A stretch of 64,000 nt of DNA from contig DGXN01000021.1 of the NCBI GenBank assembly GCA_002396335.1, forward strand, positions 8,221 through 72,220. The letters run 5' to 3'. This DNA comes from Bacteroidales bacterium UBA4231 (GTDB lineage: Bacteria > Bacteroidota > Bacteroidia > Bacteroidales > UBA932). The position numbers were made by a program, and so were the translations under genes. The stretch's first letter is position 1. Each line of letters opens with the position of its first letter. Below are positions 50,975 through 59,450 of the stretch, piece by piece. The notes under the pieces were generated by a model. The model had not been told where the DNA came from, did no database searches, and saw only the letters and a program-made list of their open reading frames with translations.

Positions 50975-51856
50975 TTAAAATTCATATCCGAATCGGCGGA
51001 GTTCCTTGCGGTTTTCGCGCCAGTCGGGGTCGACTTTCACAAAGGTGGACAGGAAGACCTTCTTCTGGAAGAAGTCCTCCATGTCCAGGCGGGCCTGGGT
51101 GCCCACTTTCTTGAGCATGGCACCGCCCTTGCCGATAATGATTCCTTTCTGGGATTCCCGCATCACGTAAATGACGGCGGAAATCTCGTAGCGGTCCTCG
51201 CCTTCATGGAAGGCTTCGATCTCCACCTCGCAGGAGTAGGGGATTTCCTCGGTGTAGTTGAGGAAAATCTTCTCCCGGAGAATCTCCGAGGCGAAGAAAC
51301 GCAGGTTCCGGTCGGTGAACTGGTCCTTGTCGAACCAGGCCGGCGCCTCCGGAAGACGGGATGAAACCGCCTCCAGGATGCTCTCCAGATTGAATTTCTC
51401 CTGGGCCGATGCCGGGATAATCTCCGCCTTGGGGAGTTTGTCCTTCCACCAGGCCATCAGTTCCAGCACCTTTTCCTGCGTGGAGATGTCAATCTTGTTG
51501 AGGACCACCACCACGGGGCAGGAAACCTGCTGGAGCTTGAGGATGTAGGCCTCGTTCTTGTCGGCCTTTTCGACGGTGTCGGTGACGTAGAGGATGATGT
51601 CCGCGTCGCCGATGGCGGTGTCCACGAAGCTGAGCATGTTTTCCTGGAGCCGGTAATTGGGCTTCAGGATGCCGGGGGTGTCAGAGTAGACGATCTGGTA
51701 GTCCTCCCCGCTGACGATGCCCATGATGCGGTGCCGGGTGGTCTGCGCCTTGGCGGTGACAATGGAGAGCTTTTCCCCCACGAGGGCGTTCATGAGGGTG
51801 CTCTTCCCCACATTGGGGTTGCCGATGATGTTGACGAATCCTGCTCTGTGTGCCAT
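50975..51856 (-). CDS. era: GTPase Era
   Basis: This 293-residue ribosome-assembly GTPase binds the 3' end of 16S rRNA. G motifs: G1 NIIGNPNVGKSTLMNAL, G2 TTRHRIMGI, G3 YSDTPGILKP, and G4 VVVLNKIDIS. The C-terminal KH domain has YSCEVEIEAFHEGEDRYEIS and IGKGGAMLKKVGTQARLDME. The length is typical. Its ATG shares a base with the stop region of the upstream rluB-like gene. Confidence 0.97.
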   Translation of the reverse strand: MAHRAGFVNIIGNPNVGKSTLMNALVGEKLSIVTAKAQTTRHRIMGIVSGEDYQIVYSDTPGILKPNYRLQENMLSFVDTAIGDADIILYVTDTVEKADKNEAYILKLQQVSCPVVVVLNKIDISTQEKVLELMAWWKDKLPKAEIIPASAQEKFNLESILEAVSSRLPEAPAWFDKDQFTDRNLRFFASEILREKIFLNYTEEIPYSCEVEIEAFHEGEDRYEISAVIYVMRESQKGIIIGKGGAMLKKVGTQARLDMEDFFQKKVFLSTFVKVDPDWRENRKELRRFGYEF

Positions 51857-53031
51857 TATACGTATGCTCCCATCTTGAGGATGTTCACTTCCCCTTCCGT
51901 CAGGTAGCGCCAGTCGCTCTTCTTGAGGCCTTTCTTGGTGAGGCCGGCGAAGTAGACGCGGTCCAGGGCGCGGACCTCATAGCCCAGGGATTCGAAGATG
52001 CGGCGGACGATGCGGTTCTTGCCGGAGTGGATTTCGATGCCCAGCTGGCGGTGGTCGTGCGCGTCGATGAATTCGAGTTCATCGGCCGACACGATGCCGT
52101 CGGACAGTTCGATGCCGGAGAGAATCTTCTGCTGGTCCTCCTCGGTGAGGGGGGCGTCCAGCACCACCTGGTAAATCTTCTTCTTGTTATAGGAAGGATG
52201 GGTGAGGTGTTCGGCCATTTCGCCGTCGTTGGTGAACATCAGGACGCCGGTGGTGTTCTTGTCCAGCCGGCCGACGGGGAACACGCGGGTAGGGCAGCCC
52301 TTCAGGAGGTCCATGACGGTCTTTTCGGCATGGGGGTCGCTGGCGGTGGTGACATAGCCTTTGGGCTTGTTCATCACGATGTATACTTTCTCTTCCCCTT
52401 TGAGGCGCTGTCCGTTGAAGCGGACGTCGTCGGTGAGGATGTTCACTTTGGTACCCAGTTCGGTGACCACTTCGCCGTTGACGGTCACGACGCCGCTCTG
52501 GATGAGGGTATCGGCCTCTCTGCGGGAGCAGACGCCGGAGTTGGCGATGAATTTATTCAGGCGCACCACTTCCTGGATTTCGGTGGGGGCGGTGTCGTCG
52601 TCGCTGTAGCGGCCGTTCACCTGGGGCTTGCGGCTGAGCATGGCGCTCATGCCCTCTTCGGCCTTGCTGCGCTTGGCGTAGGGCTTTGCGGAACCGCCGA
52701 AGGACGGTTTCCCGTAGCCGCTTTTGCGGGGACGGTCGCCGAAAGTACGGGGCTTGTCCCCATAGGTGCGGGCTTTTTTGTCAGCGAATCCGGCGGGTTT
52801 GTCCCCGTAGGTACGGGGCTTGTCGCCGTAGGTGCGCGGTTTGTCCCCATAGGTGCGGGGCTTGTCCCCGAATGCGCGGGGTTTGTCTCCATAAGTGCGG
52901 GGCTGGTAATGCCGGGCCGGCCGGTCTTCGGAGTCGAAACTGCGGCTGGTGCTGTAATCTACTTTTTCTGCGTGGCCTTCATAGGCTTTCCGTACGATGT
53001 GTTTTCTCGTACCTTTTTTGTTTTCTTCCAT
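51856..53031 (-). CDS. RluB/RsuA-family pseudouridine synthase with heptad-repeat N-terminus
   Basis: This 391-residue enzyme has a C-terminal S4 domain (VRLNKFIANSGVCSRREADT) and the RsuA/RluB catalytic domain: VMNKPKGYVTTASDPHAEKT, FPVGRLDKNTTGVLMFTNDG with catalytic Asp, and GKNRIVRRIFESLGYEVRAL. It would make a pseudouridine in 23S (or 16S) rRNA. The first ~150 residues are basic and low-complexity. Residues 44-101 repeat a seven-residue unit PRTYGDK about eight times (52729-52902), encoded by 21-bp tandem repeats. Basic disordered extensions are known on Bacteroidota RluB proteins and may bind RNA. Co-operonic with era. Confidence 0.92.
   Translation of the reverse strand: MEENKKGTRKHIVRKAYEGHAEKVDYSTSRSFDSEDRPARHYQPRTYGDKPRAFGDKPRTYGDKPRTYGDKPRTYGDKPAGFADKKARTYGDKPRTFGDRPRKSGYGKPSFGGSAKPYAKRSKAEEGMSAMLSRKPQVNGRYSDDDTAPTEIQEVVRLNKFIANSGVCSRREADTLIQSGVVTVNGEVVTELGTKVNILTDDVRFNGQRLKGEEKVYIVMNKPKGYVTTASDPHAEKTVMDLLKGCPTRVFPVGRLDKNTTGVLMFTNDGEMAEHLTHPSYNKKKIYQVVLDAPLTEEDQQKILSGIELSDGIVSADELEFIDAHDHRQLGIEIHSGKNRIVRRIFESLGYEVRALDRVYFAGLTKKGLKKSDWRYLTEGEVNILKMGAYV
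52729..52902 (-). repeat. 21-bp tandem repeat encoding PRTYGDK heptads
   Basis: About eight near-identical 21-bp units (for example CCGCACCTACGGCGACAAG read on the minus strand) encode PRTYGDK, PRAFGDK and PRTFGDR variants in the N-terminus of the RluB-like protein. It is a candidate length-variable tract. Confidence 0.8.
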
Positions 53032-53081
53032 AAATGATGACCCTCACGGGCTGTTAAAAATTAATGATGCGACTCACGTCG

Positions 53082-53870
53082 TTATTTGAGTTTGAAGATA
53101 TACGTTATGGTTCCGGTCTGGACGGCGGGTGCGCTGGCGTCCATGTTGAAATGGGCTTTCAGGGCAGCGGAACGGGCTGCATTCCAGAGGGTTTTGTCGG
53201 TGACGGTGGTGCCTTCCGCGCCGGCGATGGCTTCGGTGACATTGCCGTACTGGTCCACTTTCACCTGCACGACGACGATGCCTTGTTCCTGGGTCCCATA
53301 GCTGGGCTTGGGCAGTGACCCCACGACATTGCGGCCTTTCACGTGGGCGTTGGCGCTGCCTTCCGCCTTGCCTTCCCGGGTGTTGCCGTCCGGCTGTCCG
53401 GCCTTGAAGCCTTCAGATGCCTCGGAGGCGCTGTGGGGCGCCGTGGCGGCATTGTCTTTCGGGGACATGCCGGGGAAAGAGGCGCGGGGGTCCAGCTTGG
53501 GCTCTTCCACCTTCGGGGTGGGGACTTCCACGTCGCCGTGGCTGTCCGGCCGGGTGGCGGGCGTGGTGTTGGACCGGTCGTTCACATGGGGCGATTCGGC
53601 CTTCTGGACCAGTTCCACGGGCTTGGTAAGGTCCACTTCCTCTGCCTGGGGCTGGCGGCCCACACGGGTGATGACGGGCCTTTGAAGTTCCGTCTCTTCT
53701 TCAAATTCTATCAGAAGGGAGGTGCGCTCCGGGGGCGGCGGGTCCAGGTATTTGAGCCCGGAGGTAAGGAGCAGCACCAGGGCCAGGGCATGGAAAACCA
53801 GCGTGACCACGATGCCGGTCACGTTGGCGTTTTTCTCTCGTTGCTCTCTGGTTCGCTGGTAGGGTTGCAT
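53082..53870 (-). CDS. Energy transducer TonB
   Basis: This 262-residue protein has a cytoplasmic start rich in charge (MQPYQRTREQREKNANVTG), one membrane helix (IVVTLVFHALALVLLLTSGL), a long acidic and Pro-rich periplasmic linker (about residues 48-185), and a TonB C-terminal domain (YGTQEQGIVVVQVKVDQYGN, AGAEGTTVTDKTLWNAARSA, ALKAHF). With ExbB and ExbD encoded just upstream it completes an inner-membrane motor that powers SusC-type receptors. ExbD ends three bases before it. The rluB-like gene follows after 50 bp. Confidence 0.88.
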   Translation of the reverse strand: MQPYQRTREQREKNANVTGIVVTLVFHALALVLLLTSGLKYLDPPPPERTSLLIEFEEETELQRPVITRVGRQPQAEEVDLTKPVELVQKAESPHVNDRSNTTPATRPDSHGDVEVPTPKVEEPKLDPRASFPGMSPKDNAATAPHSASEASEGFKAGQPDGNTREGKAEGSANAHVKGRNVVGSLPKPSYGTQEQGIVVVQVKVDQYGNVTEAIAGAEGTTVTDKTLWNAARSAALKAHFNMDASAPAVQTGTITYIFKLK

Positions 53871-53873
53871 GCT

Positions 53874-54284
53874 TTACTCGGGCTGGGTGGCCAGAATGAC
53901 TTTGTAGTGATTCCGCTTGGCGATATTCATAATCTGTACCACTTCTCCCACCGGGACGCTCTGGTCGGAGAAAATGGAGAAAGTGGGGTCTTCTTCCTGC
54001 GAAAGGAGGCCGATGAGCTGGGCTTCCACCTCATCGTAGGGGAGCGGGTCCTGGTCTCCGTTGATGTGGTAGGTGTAGGTCTCGTCGCCCCAGTCTTTGA
54101 TGCTCACGCTCACCGTGGCCTTGGCGTTTACCTGTCCCGTGGATTTGGGGAGGAGGAGCTTCAGGGCGTTGGGGTTGATGAGCGTGGAGGTCACCAGGAA
54201 GAAGATCAGCAGGAGGAACACGATATCCGTCATCGAGGATACCGAGAACTGCGCGTCCACCTTGGTGTTTCTCTTCAGTGCCAT
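53874..54284 (-). CDS. exbD: Biopolymer transport protein ExbD/TolR
   Basis: This 136-residue protein has a short cytoplasmic start (MALKRNTKVDAQFSVSSMTD), one membrane helix with the proton-path Asp just before it (SSMTDIVFLLLIFFLVTSTL), and a periplasmic ExbD domain (VSVSIKDWGDETYTYHINGD, VGEVVQIMNIAKRNHYKVIL). The LKLLLPKS segment after the helix is typical. It lies between exbB and tonB with gaps of three to four bases. Confidence 0.93.
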   Translation of the reverse strand: MALKRNTKVDAQFSVSSMTDIVFLLLIFFLVTSTLINPNALKLLLPKSTGQVNAKATVSVSIKDWGDETYTYHINGDQDPLPYDEVEAQLIGLLSQEEDPTFSIFSDQSVPVGEVVQIMNIAKRNHYKVILATQPE

Positions 54285-54288
54285 AATG

Positions 54289-55014
54289 CTATTCTTCGCC
54301 GGGTTCGTGGAGGACGATGTCGATGAATTCCAAGGTGGAGCTTTCCATCTTGTACACCAGGTCGCTCACTTTGGAGGTGAGCCAGTTGTAGCCGAAGTAG
54401 GCGATGATACCTACGATGAGGCCGCCCACGGTGGTGAGCATGGCGGTGTAGATACCGTCGCTGAGGAGGGTGATATCAATGTTGTTGCCGGCTTTGGACA
54501 TGTTGAAGAAAGCCTGCACCATACCCATCACCGTACCCAGGAAACCGATCATGGGCGCACCGCCGGCGATGGTGGCCAGCAGCGGAAGCCCTTTCTCCAG
54601 GCGGGCGACTTCCACGTTGCCGATGTTCTCGATGGCGCTCTGGATGTCGGCCATGGGGCGGCCCATGCGGTGGATGCCGGTCTCGATCATGCGGGCGACG
54701 GGGTTGTCGTATTTGCGGCAGAGGGTGACGGCGCTCTTGACCTTGCCGTCATTCATGTAGTCGCGGATGTCCTGCATGAAGTGAGGGTCGATCTTGGAGG
54801 CGTTTTTGATCATCCACCATTTGCGGCCGATCAGGTAAATCGCGAGGATGCTGAGGGCCAGCAGGACCCACATCAGGGGACCGCCCATGTTGAACATGGA
54901 CCAGAGGCTCTCGGACATCTGGGTGGGCTGCACGGGAGCCACCGTTTCTGCGGGCTGGGTGAGGCTGTCAAGGACGGCAGCCGCCGTGTCTGTCTGAAGT
55001 AGAGGGAATAACAT
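54289..55014 (-). CDS. exbB: MotA/TolQ/ExbB proton channel
   Basis: This 241-residue protein has three membrane helices: MWVLLALSILAIYLIGRKWW, LLATIAGGAPMIGFLGTVMG, and YTAMLTTVGGLIVGIIAYFG. The cytoplasmic domain between the first two (MIETGIHRMGRPMADIQSAI) and the FLGTVMGM motif are standard for ExbB/TolQ. An N-terminal stretch (TDTAAAVLDSLTQPAETVAP) precedes the first helix. It is the first gene of the operon exbB-exbD-tonB-rluB-era-parC-esterase-aroK, with a -7 box at 55049-55056. Confidence 0.94.
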   Translation of the reverse strand: MLFPLLQTDTAAAVLDSLTQPAETVAPVQPTQMSESLWSMFNMGGPLMWVLLALSILAIYLIGRKWWMIKNASKIDPHFMQDIRDYMNDGKVKSAVTLCRKYDNPVARMIETGIHRMGRPMADIQSAIENIGNVEVARLEKGLPLLATIAGGAPMIGFLGTVMGMVQAFFNMSKAGNNIDITLLSDGIYTAMLTTVGGLIVGIIAYFGYNWLTSKVSDLVYKMESSTLEFIDIVLHEPGEE

Positions 55015-55048
55015 ATATCGTCGTTTTTATATTTTTCGCTTCAAACTG

Positions 55049-55056
55049 CAAAGATA
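55049..55056 (-). promoter_or_regulatory. -7 promoter box of the exbB operon
   Basis: CAAAGATA on the + strand reads TATCTTTG on the minus strand (TAnnTTTG), 34 bp before the start at 55014 and directly after the batD::batE terminator. Confidence 0.6.
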
Positions 55057-55082
55057 CAAAAAAAGCCGTGAATTTCACGGCT
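55057..55082 (-). terminator. Rho-independent terminator of the Bat operon
   Basis: A nine-base perfect stem AGCCGTGAA (55064-55072) / TTCACGGCT (55074-55082) is followed on the minus strand by a U-rich run. It lies 14 bp beyond the batD::batE stop. Confidence 0.85.
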
Positions 55083-55095
55083 CTAAATCATAGAT

Positions 55096-57714
55096 TTAAA
55101 TAATTTCAAGATCCTTCCCCGGTATCCATCCCTGGCGGCCGTCGGCAATCTCGATCTGCGAGAAGCCGGATACGTTGTCAAGGACCTTGACGCGGGTGCC
55201 TTCGTGCAGGATGAAAAGGTCTTTGGCGCTGCCTTCCGACGGGGAGCTCTTCACCGAAGAGACGGGGCGCATCACGATGGCCTGGTCCTGCCGGAGGGCC
55301 TCGGAACGCTGCCACCGGGCGAAGTCCCAGCCCAGGAAGGCGATGAGGAAGGCGGCGATGGCGCCGAAGAAGCCCCATCTGCGCAGCGCGGAGGAACTGC
55401 CGAGAAGGAACAGCAGCACCAGGGCGACGGTGAGGGCGAAAAACAGGATGGAAATCACAGCCCAGGTATTGGAGGGCAGCAGGTAGCAGAGGGCATGGCC
55501 CCACTGCTCGAAGAAGATTTCCGGCACTTCGTCAATCCGGTCCTGGGTGAGGGCACGGGCATATTCGAGGTTGTAGCGGATGTCGGCGTCAGAGGGGTCC
55601 AGCCGGAGGGCCCTTTCATACCAGAGGATGGCGGGCGCGATTTCTCCGCTCTTGAAATAGGCGTTGCCCAGGTTGTAGTATAACTCCTTGGACATGAGAC
55701 CGGTGGCGCGGACGTCCTCCCAGTCCTTCAGGGCCTTGGCGTAGTCTCCTTCAGTGTAGGCATGGACGCCGGAAAGCCAGAGAGAATCCGGGTAGGAAGG
55801 GGCTGCCTGGAGGGAGAAGGGCAGCATCAGGAGCAGGGTCAGGGCCAGGGCGGCCTTGGAAACGGGCGTCTTTTTCATGCTGGAGTCAATGGCGGTAATC
55901 AGCGCGATGGCTTTCTCGTAGTGGGTGTTCATGGCCTGGTGGCCGGCGTCGGGGGAGTAGCGCGCCTCTTCACAGGCGGCCAGGAGCCCGACGAAATCGT
56001 CGGCGACGGCCTGGGAGGTGCCGCGGGAGACGAGCGCATCGGCAATGTTCTCTTTGCTCTGTTCGGCCATGTCCAGACCCAGTTTGTCGCCGATGAAGCC
56101 CAGCAGGGAGCGGTGCAGCTCCTCGTAGAAAGCGGTGTACAGGTTCTTCTGCAGGAATTCGCGGGCCTGCGAGAGCCGTTTCAGCGCCTGGCGGGTGGCC
56201 TTGCGGTTCCGGGTTCCGGCGACGTCGGCCCTCAGCCGGGCGGCTTTGCGCATGCCCAGCCAGATGCCCGTCCCTCCGAGGAGGAGGACAAGGAGGGCGC
56301 CCCACCAGAGTTTGGAGTACACCAGGAAGCCTTTGTCGGCCACGAGGCCGGTCTTGGTGCGGATGAAGCGGATGTCCTCGCCCAGGTTCTTGACGCCCTT
56401 GCGGTCGACGGTGAGCGTGGAGCCGCTTTCGGGAGCCGCGGCGGTGGATGCGGCCGACCGGGCCACTTTCAGCGCCAGGACGGAGGACGCGGCCACCTCG
56501 TATTTCCGGGCCTTCACGTCGTAGTAGCCGTAGCGTACCGGGCCGATGGAAAACTCGCCCGGACTGCGCGGAATGAAGGGATATTCAAAGGTTTTGGACC
56601 CCGAGGTGCCGCTCTTGTCGGTATTGACGGTGGTCTTGACGTCGTAGACCTCGAAGTCCGGCGGGAAACTCACTTTGGGCGCCTCCGCCAGGGCGATGTT
56701 GCCCTTTCCGGAAACGGTCACCAGGAGCGACGCCGCGTCGTGCGTCTTCAGGGAATCCTTGCTCAGGCGTGCGGAGACTTTGAATTCGCCCACGCCGCCC
56801 CCGAAACTCTCCGGCGCTCCGCCGGGCAGGGCCGACACATGCAGCGTGGCGCCTTTCGTGGACACCCGCTGCCGGACGGTGGCGTAGTCGTTGCCGAAGA
56901 AGTCGTCAAAGATGGATCCGCTGCTGCTGCGACGGCGCTGGACGTTCACCAGGCACACGACCTCGGCCGGTTCGATGGCCTGGTCGCCGCTCTTCTGGGG
57001 AATCAGGACCCAGCGGCGCAGCACCGCGCTGTTGTACATGGTGCCGTCCACCTGCTCGCGCTGGAACTCGATGTTGGAAGGGGCCTCCGTCTCCTGGCTC
57101 CAGAAGCCTTTGAACGAAGGGAACCGGGCATTCTCAAACCCGACCAGGTTGGCCCTGTGGTAAATCTTGAGGGTGGCCGTGACGGGCTCTCCCACCACCA
57201 CGGAACCGCGGCTCAGGCTCAGCCGCATGAAGATGTCCGAAGTCCCGTCCGCCGTCCGGGCCGATGCGCTTTCTCCGGAAGGCGTACTGCCGCCCTGGCC
57301 CTGCTGCGACTGGCCGCCGGCGGAGGCGTTCCCGCCGCTCACGACCTGGATCTGGACGGGGCGGGAATGGATTTCGGCCCCTTTTACTTTGGCTGATGCC
57401 GAAGGAATGGTGAACGTGCCGGCCTTGGAAGCCTGCAGGATATAGGTAAAGGAAGTCTGGGAGGAACGGGTGGTTTTGCCGTTGATGATCTGGATGCTGC
57501 TGGAGGTGCCTTTCTGAGGGCCCCAGACGACGGTGAAATCGTCACCGGCTTCCCAGCTGAAATCCGACGGGGCATGTTCCCCTTCCACGACGAACGCCAG
57601 ATTGAAGCGTTCGCCCACTTCCACTATGTTGTGCACCTCGACACGGATGGCGTTCTGTGCCCATACGGACAGCGCCGCCAAGGAGAGCATGAGGCTGGAA
57701 ACTAATCTTTTCAT
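55096..57714 (-). CDS. batD: BatD-BatE fusion protein (Bat aerotolerance operon)
   Basis: This 872-residue protein joins two Bat proteins. The first ~612 residues are BatD: signal peptide (LMLSLAALSVWAQ), repeated beta-sandwich domains (QIINGKTTRSSQTSFTYILQ, GEPVTATLKIYHRANLVGFE), one membrane helix (WGALLVLLLGGTGIWLGM) and a cytoplasmic helical domain. From Met613 the frame continues as a BatE-like protein: MKKTPVSKAALALTLLLMLP, TPRs (YYNLGNAYFKSGEIAPAILW), two membrane helices, and an SH3-like end (FILHEGTRVKVLDNVSGFSQ). BatE's old signal peptide is thus internal. In Bacteroides fragilis, as I recall, batD and batE are separate genes. The complex is membrane-bound and linked to oxidative-stress tolerance. 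Confidence 0.9.
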   Translation of the reverse strand: MKRLVSSLMLSLAALSVWAQNAIRVEVHNIVEVGERFNLAFVVEGEHAPSDFSWEAGDDFTVVWGPQKGTSSSIQIINGKTTRSSQTSFTYILQASKAGTFTIPSASAKVKGAEIHSRPVQIQVVSGGNASAGGQSQQGQGGSTPSGESASARTADGTSDIFMRLSLSRGSVVVGEPVTATLKIYHRANLVGFENARFPSFKGFWSQETEAPSNIEFQREQVDGTMYNSAVLRRWVLIPQKSGDQAIEPAEVVCLVNVQRRRSSSGSIFDDFFGNDYATVRQRVSTKGATLHVSALPGGAPESFGGGVGEFKVSARLSKDSLKTHDAASLLVTVSGKGNIALAEAPKVSFPPDFEVYDVKTTVNTDKSGTSGSKTFEYPFIPRSPGEFSIGPVRYGYYDVKARKYEVAASSVLALKVARSAASTAAAPESGSTLTVDRKGVKNLGEDIRFIRTKTGLVADKGFLVYSKLWWGALLVLLLGGTGIWLGMRKAARLRADVAGTRNRKATRQALKRLSQAREFLQKNLYTAFYEELHRSLLGFIGDKLGLDMAEQSKENIADALVSRGTSQAVADDFVGLLAACEEARYSPDAGHQAMNTHYEKAIALITAIDSSMKKTPVSKAALALTLLLMLPFSLQAAPSYPDSLWLSGVHAYTEGDYAKALKDWEDVRATGLMSKELYYNLGNAYFKSGEIAPAILWYERALRLDPSDADIRYNLEYARALTQDRIDEVPEIFFEQWGHALCYLLPSNTWAVISILFFALTVALVLLFLLGSSSALRRWGFFGAIAAFLIAFLGWDFARWQRSEALRQDQAIVMRPVSSVKSSPSEGSAKDLFILHEGTRVKVLDNVSGFSQIEIADGRQGWIPGKDLEII

Positions 57715-57717
57715 ACA

Positions 57718-58449
57718 CTACCAATTCTTTTCCTTCTGGCGAGAACGCAGGGCGGCGGCTTTCTTCTCGTCCACCTTCTCCTGGGTCTGCTTTTCTTTTT
57801 CCTGAATGGCCTGGAGCAACTGCTGGGCCTGCTGGGGATTCAGTTCCACCGGCTGCTGCTGTTGCTGCTGGTCCTGGTCCTGATTCTGGTCCTGATTCTG
57901 GCCCTGCTGGTTCTGATTCTGCTGATCCTGATTCTGGTCTTTGTTCTGATCCTGGTTCTGTTGGTCCTGATCCTGGTTCTGGTCTTGATTCTGCTGGTCC
58001 TGACCGCCTTGCTGCTGGTGTTGCTGCTGCTGGATCAGTTTGTTCCGGGAATAAATGAAATTTTCCTTGGCCTGGAGGTCGTCCGGGGTGCGCAGGAGGC
58101 ATTGCATGAAGGCGTCCACGGCCGTCTGCCAGTCTTCGGACGCGATGGCCACATCGCCCCGGTTGAAGTAATAGTCGGCCGAAAATGCGGCGGCGGGGGC
58201 GGTCTCTTTGACGGCGTCCAGCTGCTGGGCGGCCTGGTCGTACTGCTCCTGGCGGTACAGGTTGTTGGCCAGGTTGTAGTGGGCCGCCACGGAGGTGGTG
58301 TCCTTCATCAGGCCTTTGCGGTAGTGGATATCGGCCTGGTCGTACTGGCCTTTGCGGAACGCGCGGTTGCCTCTTCTGAGGTCGGCTTTCTGGCCCCAGG
58401 CGCTCAAGCTCACGAGTGCGAGCAGCAGCACTGTCAGTAACTTTCTCAT
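57718..58449 (-). CDS. batC: BatC, TPR protein with Gln/Asn/Asp-rich tract
   Basis: This 243-residue protein has a signal peptide (MRKLLTVLLLALVSLSAWGQ) and three TPRs (RRGNRAFRKGQYDQADIHYR, AAHYNLANNLYRQEQYDQAA, YFNRGDVAIASEDWQTAVDA). Residues about 140-199 are almost only Gln, Asn and Asp (57853-58032), followed by a Gln/Lys-rich helix. TPR BatC proteins lie between BatB and BatD in Bat operons and probably scaffold the periplasmic complex. The poly-Q/N/D tract is encoded by CAG/CAA/GAC/AAC repeats and is likely length-variable. It starts four bases overlapping batB and ends three bases before batD. Confidence 0.9.
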   Translation of the reverse strand: MRKLLTVLLLALVSLSAWGQKADLRRGNRAFRKGQYDQADIHYRKGLMKDTTSVAAHYNLANNLYRQEQYDQAAQQLDAVKETAPAAAFSADYYFNRGDVAIASEDWQTAVDAFMQCLLRTPDDLQAKENFIYSRNKLIQQQQHQQQGGQDQQNQDQNQDQDQQNQDQNKDQNQDQQNQNQQGQNQDQNQDQDQQQQQQPVELNPQQAQQLLQAIQEKEKQTQEKVDEKKAAALRSRQKEKNW

Positions 58450-59450
58450 ACGTCGAACAGTTTGCGGCGGGGTTTGCGCTCGCCGATCAGCATTTCAATC
58501 ACCAGCAGCAGGAGGGCGGCGCCCAGGAAGTACATGTACTGCTCGTCGTATTCCTCGAACACGACGCTGCCGAATTCCTCGTCCTCCATCCGCCGGATGT
58601 CCTGGATGATGGGGTTGAGGCCGAACTCCTCGCCGCCGGCATGGATATAGGCTCCGCCGCCGGCCTTGGCCACCTGGCGGAGGGTCTCTTCGTCCAGGCG
58701 GGTCACGACGATGTTGCCGTCTTTGTCTTTCAGGAGCCCGCCGTCCATGGGAATGGGCTGCCCTTCGGCCGACCCGACGCCGATGGTGTAGACCTTGATG
58801 CCCAGTTCCGCAGCCTGGCGGGCGGCGGCGACGGCATCGTCTTCATGGTTCTCGCCGTCCGAGATGACCACGATCACGCGGCTCTTTTCGCTCTGTGCGC
58901 TGAAACTCTTGATGCTCAGGCGGATAGCGTCTCCTATGGCAGTTCCCTGTACGGGGATGGATCCGGTGTCGATGCTGCCGAGGAACATCTTGGCGCTCAC
59001 ATAGTCCGTGGTGACGGGCAGCTGTACGAAAGAGGTTCCGGCAAAGATCACCAGGCCGATCCGGTCGTCCTGCAGCCTGTCTGTCAGGCGGGAGATGGAC
59101 AGCTTGGCACGCTCCAGCCGGTTGGGGGAGTAATCCTCCGCGAGCATGGAGTTGGAAACGTCCAGGGCGACGATGATTTCCGCCCCCCGGGTGGTCCTTT
59201 CGGCCAGTTTGGCCCCGGTCCGCGGCCGGGCCAGGCCGATGGCGAACAGCGCGAAGGCCAGGGTGAACAGCACCATCCGGACCCAGCCCTTGGAGCGGGA
59301 CCAGGAAGGCATCAGGGCTTTCACCAGCTCTTCATCGCCGAAGGCTTTCACCCTGCGGGAGCGCAGATGCCTCAGCAGGCCGTATCCCAGAAGGAACACC
59401 GGGCACAGCAGAAGCAGGTACAGATATCTGTAGTCGGCAAACAGTAACAT
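58446..59450 (-). CDS. batB: BatB, von Willebrand factor A membrane protein
   Basis: This 334-residue protein has two N-terminal membrane segments (YLYLLLLCPVFLLGYGLL, MVLFTLAFALFAIGLARP) and a VWA domain with MIDAS motif EIIVALDVSNSMLAEDYSPN, then GLVIFAGTSFVQLPVTTDY and VIVVISDGENHEDDA. A C-terminal membrane helix follows (MYFLGAALLLLVIEMLIG). It overlaps batA by one base and batC by four, so translation is coupled along the operon. Confidence 0.93.
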   Translation of the reverse strand: MLLFADYRYLYLLLLCPVFLLGYGLLRHLRSRRVKAFGDEELVKALMPSWSRSKGWVRMVLFTLAFALFAIGLARPRTGAKLAERTTRGAEIIVALDVSNSMLAEDYSPNRLERAKLSISRLTDRLQDDRIGLVIFAGTSFVQLPVTTDYVSAKMFLGSIDTGSIPVQGTAIGDAIRLSIKSFSAQSEKSRVIVVISDGENHEDDAVAAARQAAELGIKVYTIGVGSAEGQPIPMDGGLLKDKDGNIVVTRLDEETLRQVAKAGGGAYIHAGGEEFGLNPIIQDIRRMEDEEFGSVVFEEYDEQYMYFLGAALLLLVIEMLIGERKPRRKLFDV

